Source: Glandiceps talaboti
Taxonomy: Eukaryota; Hemichordata; Enteropneusta; Spengelidae
NCBI RefSeq assembly: GCF_964340395.1
Contig: NC_135568.1
Location: 429,501-493,500, forward strand
Reading direction: 5' to 3'
Length of the DNA stretch: 64,000 nt
Shown here: in pieces, positions 12,091 through 22,616 of the stretch
Position numbering within the stretch: position 1 is the first letter of the stretch
Layout of the letters: each line of letters opens with the position of its first letter
The notes under the pieces: generated by a model
Databases searched by the model: none
What the model saw: the letters and a program-made list of their open reading frames with translations, nothing else
What the model was told of the DNA's origin: nothing
Made by a program: the position numbers and the translations under genes

Positions 12091-13450
12091 AACAAACAAG
12101 TTTTGGGTTTGTTTTCAATTTATTCAAGTAACTCATCAGTATTTACAAGGTTACATTTCTAAACTGTTCTATCATAACAAACAAAATGATATTGGTGATC
12201 AATCTAAGTGATATTGGTATTCTTATAGGCCATTTAATTTCACTAAAAAGTGTTATATTTGTAACGTTAATCCTTGAAAAATTTTAAGGCACAAAAATAG
12301 AGTTTTTTCTTCCTTTGTCTACTACATATAAAAGATATCAGAAGACAACATTTATCAACCTTTGAAGTTATTGTGAAATATAACAATTTGGAGAAAAAGT
12401 TACATTTTGGAATGCAAAAGAAGAGAAATGACGACACTCAGTATAAATAGAATGAATTGGTTTGTTGGAATTTTGTAAGCCTACACTTTATCTTCTGTAG
12501 CAAAGTTTCACACAGTTTTTTCTTTTTTTTTAAATAAACAGGTTTAATATATTTAGAGCTTTCTCCAGTATCAAAGTGCCAGTAATTAATATTTACAGAA
12601 TATCTTCAGATATTTATAATTACCATTAGCATCTAAACTATTGAATTATTTTAATGCATGCAAATATTTGATTACTTTGAGACTAAAAAAAAAATTTAAA
12701 AACACAGGTCAGTATCAATTGGTGATTTCATGGCCAGTATTTTAATAAGATTGAAATCACTCGTACACATTTACCTTTTTGAATCGAATGTCAGATTTAT
12801 GCAAATATGATTTGTTATACCTGAGCCTATTAAATAGTAGTTAAAATAGAACTATTAGCAGAACTTATTACACTCACTGCACTAGGTAGGCATATTTAAT
12901 ATAAGTAAACTAGGGTGCCATTGATTTGCATATTAAGTAATGATTTGTTTGGTATCTTATAACCCAGGTGGAATGTGTGAAACTTTGATACAGAATATTT
13001 TTTACGAACAGTACTCAGAAAAAGAAATACTAACATTCACCCCTAATTCTATGTAAAATAGAGTAATCCAATGGTAAGATTTGGATGGGTTATTCCAAGT
13101 TACTACATGTTTTAGGGGTATTTAGTAGTTGCTGAACATTGTCTTTTGAAAGTAGTCTAGCATCTTATGTAGCCTTGAACTTGAAGAGTTTCTAATTTAA
13201 GAATGAATTTATACATAAGAAATATTTCTATAATTCTGAAATCAGTTTTATAGTGAGCATAATGGAATCTAATTTGAAGGTGTATATTTTTATAAGGTTT
13301 ACAATGAACTAGACCTGTATGTAGTTGGAGACAGTTAGTTGAAAAATGTTGGCAGTTAGTCACATGACTACTGAACGTTTTGTGCATGGCAATTTGAGTG
13401 AAATAAATTAGAACTTGGTTTTGCTGGATACAGATTTTGTGTCAGTTTTA
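12091..13450. other. Non-coding interval
   Basis: AT-rich sequence with no gene, tandem array or transposon end that I can support. Confidence 0.5.
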
Positions 13451-13451
13451 T

Positions 13452-13570
13452 TATGTGTGTGTGTATGTATGTATGTGTGTGTGTATGTATGTGTGTATGT
13501 ATGTATGTATGTATGTATGTACGTATGTATGTATGTCTGTATGTATGTATGTATGTATGTATGTATGTGT
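13452..13570. repeat. Microsatellite (TATG)n with (TG)n
   Basis: Uninterrupted TATG/TG blocks with single-base variants. The overlapping 'CVCMYV' frames are artefacts. Confidence 0.97.
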
Positions 13571-14042
13571 ATATGCATAGTATGTATCATTCTCTCTTTC
13601 TCTACCTTCCGACCTACCTACCGGTACTTACCTATCCATCCATCTATCTATCTAAGCAAACAAAATCTGATTGCCAATTAGTATCGTATGACAATTTATC
13701 GAATGCCTAAACATATATACAAATACATGCAAGTCTTCATCACAGCCATGGCCGTGCCCATAGCAACAACCCAGCAACAGTATCTATTGCATAGAGAAGA
13801 AGTTTATGCTACAATGGCAGTGGCAGAAAACAAACAAGATGTTATCAGTGTCTGAAATGTGTTTATGTAAATAATCACAAAACTTGTAAACAGGAAGTCA
13901 GGGCATCACCTTAGTAACTCAGGAGTTGTAGCAATACTAAGTGAGCTATACTTTCTACAGAACTGTTCAAATTTTATCTTATACATTACAGATAATCATA
14001 AAAAGAAAACTGTAAGTAGCATTTTATTTATTAATTATTTCA

Positions 14043-14520
14043 TTAGTCCCCGCCGGACTAAGTCCAGGACGGGGACTTGTGGATTGGGTTCCGTCCGTCC
14101 GTCCGTCCGTCCGTCCGTCCGTCCAGAGCCATTTCTTGGAGACTATGGCATACAGATGCACGTCAATTTGTTTCATGATATGATCCAATATGGCTGCCTA
14201 GCAGCCATTTTGTTTGTGAATTTTCCCTGTCCAAAGCCATAACTCAGACATGCTTGAACAGATCTCATTCAAAGTTGGTATTAGGACAGTGTTCTATGAC
14301 ATACATGTGCATATTCATTGTTGTCGTGATACAATCCAATATGGCTGCCTGGCAGCCATTTTGTTTGTGAATTTTCCATGTCCAAAGCCATAACTCAGAC
14401 ATGCTTGAACAGATCTCATTCAAAGTTGGTATTAGGACAGTGTTCTATGACATACATGTGCATATCCATTTTCGTCGTGATGCAATCTGATATGGCTGCC
14501 TGCCATTCTCAATGACTTGT
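14043..14520. repeat. Dispersed repeat with (GTCC)n and internal 151-bp duplication
   Basis: It starts with a GC-rich 'agtccccgccggac' hairpin-like block and a run of seven CCGT/GTCC units. It then has about 2.3 tandem copies of a 151-bp sequence, marked by 'tggctgcct' at 14191, 14342 and 14493. Each copy contains 'ccaaagccataactcagaca'. The layout (microsatellite plus internal tandem monomers) resembles non-autonomous Helitron-type elements, but I see no diagnostic ends. There is no coding capacity. Confidence 0.6.
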
Positions 14521-14989
14521 TATAGAAAAATCAAATAAATAAACTGGTGTATTTAGGCTAGAATACACTGTCAATGCAAATAAATTTTCTTAAACATTAA
14601 TGTATGATACAATGAAATATATGAAGAAAGTAATCTCTGTCTCTCTCTCCCTTTCTCAATATTTTCGAAACCATATAATTCACAGATAATTTCAAAGTCT
14701 TGGTGATTAGATACTGTGAAGTTTGCTATGCTGGGAGTCCTTTTAGTTGATTGGTCAGCTGGATGGATGGGTGGTTGATAGATTAGTGAATGTGTCGAGT
14801 AGAGAGTGTGATTCATTGTCTTGGACACATTTGACAAGCTTGCATCTTTTCATTCCCTGTCAAAAAAGATCAAAAATAAAAACTAGAATCAAACTTTATC
14901 AAGAACAAATATATTTGTTATCAGTATCTTAGCTTGAATCTCAATTTACTGTGACTTTACAGTTGAAACAGGGTCGATGCAACATTTCA

Positions 14990-15145
14990 CAATTGAAAAC
15001 ATTAAAATCATCAAGTCAATGTGTAATGTTATTATCAGTAGGAAAGTAAACAATCGAAAACATTAAAATCATCAAGTCAATGTGTAATGTTAATATCAGT
15101 AGGAAAGTAAACTATTGAAGACATTAAAATCATAAAGTCAATTTG
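14990..15145. repeat. Three tandem copies of a 61-bp unit
   Basis: 'attaaaatcatcaagtcaat' recurs at 15001, 15062 and, with changes, 15123. The copies are about 90% alike by eye. Confidence 0.85.
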
Positions 15146-15504
15146 TAATCAATTCAGTAGAAGCATGGCAGTATAAGGGCAGTCTCACCTTATACATCCA
15201 TGGTAGAAGCCTTTTCCTACTGCATTGTAAAAGAATAGCAATATATGGTTATCACTTTTCATTGTGATTGGGTAAAGGGTTGTGCTGTGCGTTGTGTCTT
15301 TGTTATTGTTAGTTTGAGTGACAATGTATCTGTCTTCATATAAAAACACCATCATGTCCCAGCAGTGAAACACCACAAAAACCCTGTTTCCACTGTACTA
15401 AAGTGTACGTCTCATGTTGGTTTGTGGTGCCAGGAGAACGAGTGACACACATGTGCCTAACATACACTAGATAATTATCATAAACTTACCTTTTCCAGGA
15501 AGCT

Positions 15505-18333
15505 TCATTTGAGATAGATGATTTGCTTGGATCCACCACAATGTTTTATGACCTCTGACCCAATTTTCCATATTGGAAATTCTATGCCCATATGTGGAGA
15601 GGCCAAAGGAAGGATATGATACATCTTTTCATGAAGATAGATATCATGTGGAGAGGGTGGTTGTAAATCACACAGAATTCCACAGGTATATCGCAAGTTG
15701 TGAAGTTGACTTGTCCTATGTTCTTCAACGTAACCAAAAAGCTCTGCCAGGAAGTAGAATGGATTTGTATCATTCACCGGCTCTATTGAGACTTTTATGA
15801 GACGTTGTTCGAGTAAATGATCAACAACTTCTATTGTGCATGAGAATTGGCCATCTATCACAAACGTGCCAACATTACGGTAGATTCGGAAATACTGGCA
15901 CACTTCAAGGCATCTTGTCATCAGTTTGCGGTGAATGATGTCAGGTTTGAAGAAACCAAAGTCAAAATAAAACGTCTGATGTGGATTTCTTGGACAAAAA
16001 AGAAACTCTGTCGGTCGGAGATACAGCGGTCTGGCATCTGGTACGAAATACTCTTCATTGTTAGATGGAGATTTTTCAATCAAGACAATAAAATTGTACT
16101 CCTTCAGAAGCGCTACCAATACATCAACATAGTCAACTGATAGGTTTTGAAGGATACTGGTCAGGAGGGCATGATGGATAATGCCATGTGATTTAAAACG
16201 GTTGGACATATCAATAAGATGAGGATCACTCTCACTTAAAGTTAAAATAGCCAGGATGGCTTTGACAGCCTTGATCAGAACTACTGGGTTGAAAACAACA
16301 AAATTTGAGAGAACAGGATGATTTGTCCTGTGAATCACCTCACCACAGTGATCCAGATAACCCAGCATGTCTAATGCATCTTGTCGTTTTACAACATCAC
16401 TAGCTTTCAACATCTTTTCAAGTACACTATCCAAGGGTACGATAGTGGATGTGTGGTCATCTTTTCTCATTTGGGCAGGGTTACATAGGTTACTTAAGTT
16501 TCCTCCTTTTGATGTGAAAAGGTGATTGTAAACACTGTACCATCTTATAGGAGTTCTGGGCATCTTATTCCTTAAAGAGAGTACTTTATTCTTCAACGTC
16601 TTCAGTAGATTATTTACATCCGGGCATCGTTCTTCCCATTTCAAGTTATCAATAACAAATAACGGTGCATCAGTTTTCGAATTTATGGCTAGTCGGTGAC
16701 AATATATGGAACCAATGTCACACGTAGAGTTTGTACCATGTAGTTTCTTCTTGAGATACCAAGATATATTAGAAATAGTGCAAAGTGGGACACTATCTCT
16801 ATGTGTTCCAACAAGGAATGTTACAGATTGCGGATTTGAGCTGTGTGTCAAAATTGAATGCAGCCAGAATATCAACCTATCCAGCTCCTTATCCCTGTCG
16901 TCTATGTTTTGGAATTTTCTGAGATCAAACAGTAATAGGAATATGCTATATGTCGGTATTAACACCTGATGGGTCTGGTAGTATAGGTCATCCCCATAGA
17001 AATCAGTCAGCTTCACAGTTACAGGAAAAGGCTCTCTGCCCATTTTGTGGTACATGGTGACATGCATAGCAATTTGATCAATAGGCATGGCTTCATTGAA
17101 AATCAGTTGTCGGTAAAGTTCAATCATTAGAACAGTCAGGAAGGATAGTATAGCAACTGCAGATTGGATACAGTAATCTGTTGGCAACTGCCAGCCAATC
17201 AAATGCCCACAGTATCCACCAATAGCAATTGTTAATGGAAGATACCAAAGACCAGAAAAGTGCCAAATAACATTCAGTCTGGCACCACATGGTAGAGCTG
17301 AATTAGCGAAGAAACTTTGCACGAAACCTGCTACCAAAAGAGTTCCAAGATCAGTATTAGAGTATTGTATTATGGGAATGAAGAGAAGACAAAATGCAGT
17401 CATCAACTTGGTCTTGGCTGACCATTCAGCTCTTACTTTTTGGAAGATAATACATGCTGCAGCACCTATGAATCCCCCGAAAATGACAGCTATCTTCTGA
17501 CCTGATGAGCACGCAGACATTTGTACACATGCACCTCTTGTGTCATCAGCAGTTTCATTTGGTGCTAACATACCACAAAATGCAATGATTACACCAAAAT
17601 GAAGACTTGACTTTGCAAACACACCATACATGAACCCAAACGACGCAAGAAACAGAATAAACACAACATAGGTTTTTAGGTTTGCTGCATCACCATTTTG
17701 GAGAATGTTGTGACTAATGAGTAAGACTGGATCGACTGTTACCAAGTACAAAGACAGACAACTAGATACCATATATGTAGTTACGGGACCATAAATATAT
17801 GATCCAACAAATAGACCTGTCAGAAAGACTAAGGCAGCAATATTTCTATTAAATGTGTTCCGGTCACTAAGGTACATCAACCATACAATGAAACCTAAGC
17901 AAAATATACCAAGATAATACTTCAGTTCCCAGTTATTTAAACCTTGTAATTCTATTTCTTCCTTAGCTCTGGTATCTGCTATTTTCTTTGCCACATACTT
18001 TAGTAGTCTATCTTCGTACTTACAGTAACCTTCAGGGATACCACAAAAGTTTGCATCCACTTCAGCCAGGTTAACTTCCATTTCACATTTATTCCTGTCC
18101 TCAAAAGGCTCTACATTTTTTCTGGTAAGATTCCTCCATAGAGTTGTTTTACCAGACCCAGTATCTCCAAGTATCATGACATTAATTCTGTCTGACTCGA
18201 TATGCCCGTCCGTTTTTGCTTCATGGTAATGGGCTTTGGCATCATCAATTTCAGAATCAGACAGATCACTTACAGTAAAAAAGCGTGCTCGTTTGAACTT
18301 GGACTTGTTCTTTTGTTCATCTGCCATCATCAT
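15505..18333 (-). CDS. Roco-type (ROC-COR) GTPase with about ten membrane helices inserted in the ROC domain
   Basis: 942 residues in one exon. It starts ATG-ATG-ATG at 18333 and ends TGA at 15505-15507. A P-loop GDTGSGKTT is at residues 56-64. Residues about 139-406 contain roughly ten hydrophobic helices (about 139-155, 164-182, 185-201, 221-239, 243-257, 280-297, 309-324, 328-343, 354-377, 388-406). The GTPase then resumes with a G3-like LTDFYGDDLYYQTHQ (441-455; Asp444, Gly447) and G4-like VGTHRDS (508-514), which are typical of ROC domains. A COR-like winged-helix region follows (about 590-700, LDMLGYLDHCGEV) with a further 240 residues. An even helix number would keep both ROC halves cytosolic. 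Known: Roco proteins are signalling GTPases; the ligand and partners here are unknown. There are no LRR, kinase or death domains. A strong splice donor lies 15 bases past the stop. Confidence 0.85.
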   Translation of the reverse strand: MMMADEQKNKSKFKRARFFTVSDLSDSEIDDAKAHYHEAKTDGHIESDRINVMILGDTGSGKTTLWRNLTRKNVEPFEDRNKCEMEVNLAEVDANFCGIPEGYCKYEDRLLKYVAKKIADTRAKEEIELQGLNNWELKYYLGIFCLGFIVWLMYLSDRNTFNRNIAALVFLTGLFVGSYIYGPVTTYMVSSCLSLYLVTVDPVLLISHNILQNGDAANLKTYVVFILFLASFGFMYGVFAKSSLHFGVIIAFCGMLAPNETADDTRGACVQMSACSSGQKIAVIFGGFIGAAACIIFQKVRAEWSAKTKLMTAFCLLFIPIIQYSNTDLGTLLVAGFVQSFFANSALPCGARLNVIWHFSGLWYLPLTIAIGGYCGHLIGWQLPTDYCIQSAVAILSFLTVLMIELYRQLIFNEAMPIDQIAMHVTMYHKMGREPFPVTVKLTDFYGDDLYYQTHQVLIPTYSIFLLLFDLRKFQNIDDRDKELDRLIFWLHSILTHSSNPQSVTFLVGTHRDSVPLCTISNISWYLKKKLHGTNSTCDIGSIYCHRLAINSKTDAPLFVIDNLKWEERCPDVNNLLKTLKNKVLSLRNKMPRTPIRWYSVYNHLFTSKGGNLSNLCNPAQMRKDDHTSTIVPLDSVLEKMLKASDVVKRQDALDMLGYLDHCGEVIHRTNHPVLSNFVVFNPVVLIKAVKAILAILTLSESDPHLIDMSNRFKSHGIIHHALLTSILQNLSVDYVDVLVALLKEYNFIVLIEKSPSNNEEYFVPDARPLYLRPTEFLFCPRNPHQTFYFDFGFFKPDIIHRKLMTRCLEVCQYFRIYRNVGTFVIDGQFSCTIEVVDHLLEQRLIKVSIEPVNDTNPFYFLAELFGYVEEHRTSQLHNLRYTCGILCDLQPPSPHDIYLHEKMYHILPLASPHMGIEFPIWKIGSEVIKHCGGSKQIIYLK

Positions 18334-18357
18334 AGATTTTTTTTATAGCTCTTCAAT
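18334..18357 (-). other. 5' UTR part and splice acceptor of the Roco coding exon
   Basis: The minus strand reads a T-rich tract ending TGTTCACAG at 18358, then ATTGAAGAGC. If spliced to the leader exon at 20410, a small upstream frame ATG-CAA-TGG-ATT-GAA-GAG-CTA-TAA forms, ending ten bases before the main ATG. Confidence 0.5.
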
Positions 18358-18402
18358 CTGTGAACATTTAAGATATGATACCGTGTTTAAAGACTGGGTT
18401 TC

Positions 18403-18539
18403 GTACGTACATACATACATACATACATACATACATACATACATACATACATACATACACACACACACGCATACATACATACATACATACATACATACAT
18501 ACATACATACATACATACATTTGCACATACATACATACA

Positions 18540-18570
<31 letters not shown>

Positions 18571-18723
18571 GAACATACATACATACATGCATACATACAT
18601 ACATACATACATACATACATACATGCATGCATGCATGCATGCACGCATGCACGCGCGCGCGCACGCACGCACACACACACACACACACACATACATACAT
18701 ACATACATACATACATACATACA
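18403..18723. repeat. Compound microsatellite (ATAC)n, (GCAT)n, (GCAC)n, (CA)n
   Basis: A 320-base CATA-rich block with internal GC-richer islands (GCATGCAT, CGCGCGCACGCACG). It lies in the proposed first intron of the Roco gene. All long frames here are artefacts. Confidence 0.97.
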
Positions 18724-19684
18724 TTACTGAAATCATTAATTATGCTAATTCTTCATTAATATTCATAGAATGTTTACCAAAACTTAATCAGTTTTACTAT
18801 TGTACTATTATTTACTATTTACTATTAACTTTTAAGTCAGGATAAATCTCAGTACGGGAGTGTAACCCTCTTATATATATATACCAGTATTATTGTAGCT
18901 GTAATTTTTGTGTTCATATCACTTGTCACTTGTTACTCCACCCACACCCACTCCTTCCCCTTAACCTCTGTACTCATGCTTGACATTCTTTCTGTTGATG
19001 ACTTTTAAATGTGTCAAGCTAGTGACTCACATACAAGAAACAAAGCATTTTTAGTGTTTACATCATGTTTATGCAAAGTGTTAAAGATTGGTATGTCATT
19101 TGTTATGCTATGTCTTATGTGGCATGTTGTTCAATTATAGCCAACCATAACCTAGGATAAAAACCATTCAAATGCCAGGGTTAAGTTTAATTTGAATACT
19201 AATGCAAATCGGAAATCCTAACGGACCAATCAAGTCCCTTTCTTATCTGAATGAGCAAAGTGAACATCATCTAAATGAGATGTTCTAAAATTCTTTGTCA
19301 CGGTAGTCACATGTACCAGGACAGAGTTCGTCATTGGAAATCTGCACAGAATTAGAAGTCTCCTCTAAATTCCATGCTTAAACCACAGACAATACTTGTC
19401 TGTGCTTAAACATAATGGCTATAAATCATCTAGATGTATCACAATCAGCCGCAATAACCACCGCGGAATATTAAATGTGAAGCTAAAACTAAAGGTACCA
19501 CACATCAGGGTGGAAGACTTGGCACTGATGTATGGAATGAACAGAAGCCAGCCATCACTAAGTTAATACCTCACCTCAGTAAAACAACCATTGTTCAATC
19601 ACTCGTTCACCAACATGGCATCATTGTAAACAAGAGCCTCTCTTTAATGGCACCATCCAAGATGCACCGCCAAGACAAACATTG
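18724..19684. other. Non-coding interval (Roco first intron)
   Basis: No coding frame, array or transposon end is recognised. Confidence 0.45.
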
Positions 19685-20135
19685 AAATTGCTGTCATTCC
19701 ACTTATGCTATAGAGTGGTTGCTGGCATTCAAAATGCTGTCATTCCACTTATGCTATACAGCGGCAGCTGTCATTCCACTTGTTTACATACTGTAAATGC
19801 TGTCATTCCACTTTCAAAGTTTTCAAAATGCAAAGCCTTCAAAATGCTGTCATTCCACTTATGCCAGAGTGGTTGCGGTCATTCTACTTGTTTAATAGTG
19901 CAGAGGGTGTCATTCAACTAACTGAATGTAATAATGGGTGTCATTCCACTGTTTACATCCTATAAATGCTGTCATTCCAGTTTCAAAGCATTCAAATGCT
20001 GTTATTCCACTTATGCTATACAGCGGCGGCTGTCATTCCACTTGTTGATCAGTGCAGAGTATGTCACTCAACTAACTGAACGTAGAAATGGGTGTCATTT
20101 CACTGTTTACATACTGTAAATGCTGTCATTTGGGT
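19685..20135. repeat. Degenerate tandem repeat of GCTGTCATTCCACTT
   Basis: About a dozen copies of (g)ctgtcattccactt are spaced at 30-50 bases with longer-range echoes ('ttatgctatacagcggc', 'gtttacatactgtaaatg'). Each carries CATTCC, the core of TEAD/MCAT sites. It lies in the proposed first intron of the Roco gene. Confidence 0.8.
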
Positions 20136-20409
20136 TGTCATTCGTTTTAGGGTCACCCAAGTATCCCATCCCATCGAGCTCTATACATTTGAAAGTTGTT
20201 ACTGTAAAAGTGTAAGCTAAGTAAAAACCGACTTGGCGGAGTGGGTTATTTTTTGTCCAACCCTCATCGTCCAAATTTGTTAACCAGTTTACCACAATGT
20301 GAACCACTTTGGCAAGTATGCCATAGCTGACGTTCAGAATGTTCGCAAATTGGATAATTGACGAATAACTTACAGGATTACTAAACAAAGATATAATGGC
20401 AGTACTTAC

Positions 20410-20480
20410 CCATTGCATTGGTCGTGTTCTTCACAGACGTTTAACTGAGTAATAGTTAACGATAATTTGCACAATAGAAC
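20410..20480 (-). other. Candidate non-coding first exon of the Roco gene
   Basis: The minus strand has a strong donor (AATGG/GTAAGT, exon end 20410) about 95 bases downstream of a TATA box. The Roco coding exon is the next minus-strand gene and has an acceptor 24 bases before its ATG, so a 2.05-kb intron is plausible. The transcription start is placed about 30 bases after the TATA box and is approximate. Confidence 0.45.
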
Positions 20481-20504
20481 TAACAATGGACATACATCGT
20501 CCGT

Positions 20505-20513
20505 CTTTATATA
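20505..20513 (-). promoter_or_regulatory. TATA box (TATATAAAG), candidate Roco promoter
   Basis: A TATATAAAG match on the minus strand, correctly placed upstream of a splice-donor-bearing leader. It is the only TATA-plus-donor arrangement that I found upstream of the Roco coding exon. Confidence 0.45.
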
Positions 20514-21590
20514 CTAACGATTTCTTGTCAAATTAGTAATGTATATCACTCGAAGTTGACCTCAGGAAGACTTCTTGTCGTTGTATACAGTTACTTAGTA
20601 ATACATTAGTTTAAGTATGTCATATATGGTCATGAATACAAAATGACGTAATGTATTTCATGTCTGTCTCGGTTTACCGGAGGTCACAGCTTAATGATGT
20701 CATGTTTATTGCCATGACCATTTAAAACGTCGTTTAATACTTAGCTATGATAGCAAGTTTTTCATTTGTCAAGATTCTATTCGTTCCGTCCATTTGGCTA
20801 ACTTCTACCAGAATCTGACTTCGATATTGCTAGTAGCAAGTTTATAACGGAAATACAGAAATTGTACCTTTCCACTGAAAAGTACCTTTCGGTATAAGAA
20901 TAAACGTCATATATCATAAACGCTGTAAACAGACTGCTGAATAACACGGATGTCGATTATTGGAACAGTCATGGTGAGAAAAATTTATTTAGATAAAATG
21001 ACGGTTCCAAACAAAGTAGAGTGGCAGACGTATCGGAAACAATACTTCAGGGACTTTTTCCTGAAATAAATTATGTGGGTATCATTGTGTGTACGCCACG
21101 GCACGTGTTAACACTTCCGGGTCTAGGACATTTCCTACAAGTGTGTCATAATTATATTACACATTTGGTAGCGACATCCGCACAAATGAACTCTGTGGAA
21201 TTGATTACGAACAATTTTTTTAAGGCCCAGTAAACATTTGCTTCCACACTTTTCATTAAATCTGACGACACATTTGTCATCGCACACAAATATACGGCGC
21301 TTTACATTGCCGACACATCACATGAACGGTCATGACCACTTTTCTCCGGCATTCTACCGAATTACATACAAATTACAACGTTCGGAAGCACCACCCATCA
21401 TTTGTCATCTCACATACGTATTCCCAAGCATTGTAGCAAGCATTTCTGTCAAGTTACAGTAGTAATACATGTACTCGTGTACAGTAGCTGTGACGCGGGA
21501 GCTGTGATAGCCAAGATAGTCACATGAATATGAGTAGCAAGCGTAACCATAAGTGCCATAGCCACAATATCATAATATATGTGTCAGGCA
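20514..21590. other. Intergenic region between divergent Roco and THAP genes
   Basis: Mostly unique sequence with more CpG than its surroundings toward the THAP side. The short frames at 21021 and 21238 show no family resemblance. Confidence 0.45.
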
Positions 21591-21597
21591 TAGTACA

Positions 21598-21661
21598 GAC
21601 AGACAGACTGACAGACAGACAGACAGACAGACAGACACACACACACACACACACGCACGCA

Positions 21662-21693
<32 letters not shown>

Positions 21694-21712
21694 CACACAC
21701 ACAGACTGTCTG
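21598..21712. repeat. Compound microsatellite (GACA)n-(CA)n-(CGCA)n-(CA)n
   Basis: An ordered run of simple units with near mirror symmetry around the CGCA block, flanked by 'agacagact' and 'agactgtctgtctg'. Confidence 0.96.
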
Positions 21713-21847
21713 TCTGCCATATTCTTTGTGGGTCTGCATATCTATCTGTCTGTCTGCATGTATTGACCGATCGCCGAGATTGATTGACAGATTCCATTGA
21801 CCAATCAAAGAGCGTACTTTTGCCATGCGCACTGACACGTGTCACAG

Positions 21848-21877
21848 CCTACGACAAACAAAAGAATTTGTCGTAGG
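21848..21877. promoter_or_regulatory. Perfect 11-bp inverted repeat in the THAP gene promoter region
   Basis: CCTACGACAAA at 21848-21858 is repeated inverted as TTTGTCGTAGG at 21867-21877, with an 8-base spacer. It lies 70 bases upstream of the THAP start codon, near a CCAAT box (about 21799). It could be a dimeric protein site or a hairpin. Confidence 0.5.
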
Positions 21878-21946
21878 TGAGCCCACAAATTTGAATGCCA
21901 GGACTTCCCAGGACTTCCCCTACTTTACGTAATCTTTGTTGACAAA

Positions 21947-22147
21947 ATGGTAAAGCGCTGTGCATGGGGCCTCTGCACGTCAGACAGCAGGTATCCTTCT
22001 CGTTTGGTGGGTGGTGTATATTTTGTACCTTTTCCTAAGCCCAAATCGAATTTGGAAAAATGTAAACGGTGGATCGTATTATGTGGCCGGCCAGCCCATC
22101 AACTCAGCGTTGAGAAGATCGACCATCATATCTACGTCTGCTCAAAG
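21947..22147 (+). CDS. THAP-domain protein, first coding exon
   Basis: 67 codons from ATG 21947 to a GTAATT donor after 22147 (TCAAAG/GTAATT), phase 0. The peptide shows the start of a C2CH THAP zinc finger: Cys5 and Cys10, then FVPFPKPK, the invariant Trp of KRW at 42, a Pro in GRPAH, and Cys65 in YVCSK. The final zinc-binding His is absent from this exon; in THAP proteins C-x2-H-F follows at once, so His should open the next exon. I could not find that exon downstream in the window. THAP proteins are sequence-specific DNA binders, sometimes transposase-derived. Start choice is secure because M-V-K-x-C is the usual THAP beginning. The gene could be intact with a distant exon 2, or an orphaned exon. 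Confidence 0.85.
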
Positions 22148-22616
22148 GTAATTACCAAGGTTTATATGTAATATGTATCACAACCACAAGTTTGCAATGT
22201 CCTTTCAATGCTTGTTGAAATTTGCGAAGCATTTTTGTACGTCTGTACGGCAATTGTAAGCACGGCAGCGGTACGGGTTTGTCGGCATTGGTCCCGGTAC
22301 GTACTCGCTGCGCACTGTGTCGTCTGCCGTGTCGTCAACTTTTTTGGCGCGTTGAAATTTACGGAATTGAAATACATTTCCCTTTTCTCTTTCGATATGT
22401 AAGCAGAATTACTCCGACAAACCCTGGCATGAAAAAGAACCCATTGAAGATGTGATTGCCAGCACATAGATGTTTAATTGTTGGCCATCTTGCTTGTCAT
22501 TGTATGTATGTTGCGCTATAAGCTTACTGGCCACGAAAACTCCGCATTGTTTTGATTGGGGTTTTCACCATATGTACGAGATCTAGGATGACTATACATA
22601 CTGTATCTATAGTCAT
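22148..22616. other. Non-coding or intronic sequence after the THAP exon
   Basis: CpG-containing at its start (to about 22340) and then AT-rich. 'gaagcattttt' near 22226 would supply His-Phe but hits a stop after nine codons and lacks a polypyrimidine acceptor. Confidence 0.4.

Noticed and set aside
18236-18845. Frames of the HTYIHT / MYVCMY type
   Set aside because: Translation of (CATA)n microsatellite. The same applies near 9600, 13450, 22600, 50560 and 54000.
20107-20418. Minus frame of 103 codons starting MQWVSTAII
   Set aside because: It reads straight through a strong GTAAGT donor at 20409, ends inside a tandem repeat and resembles no family that I know. The leader-exon interpretation fits better.
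22220-22260. GAAG/CATTTTT as THAP exon 2
   Set aside because: No polypyrimidine tract, and a stop after nine codons.
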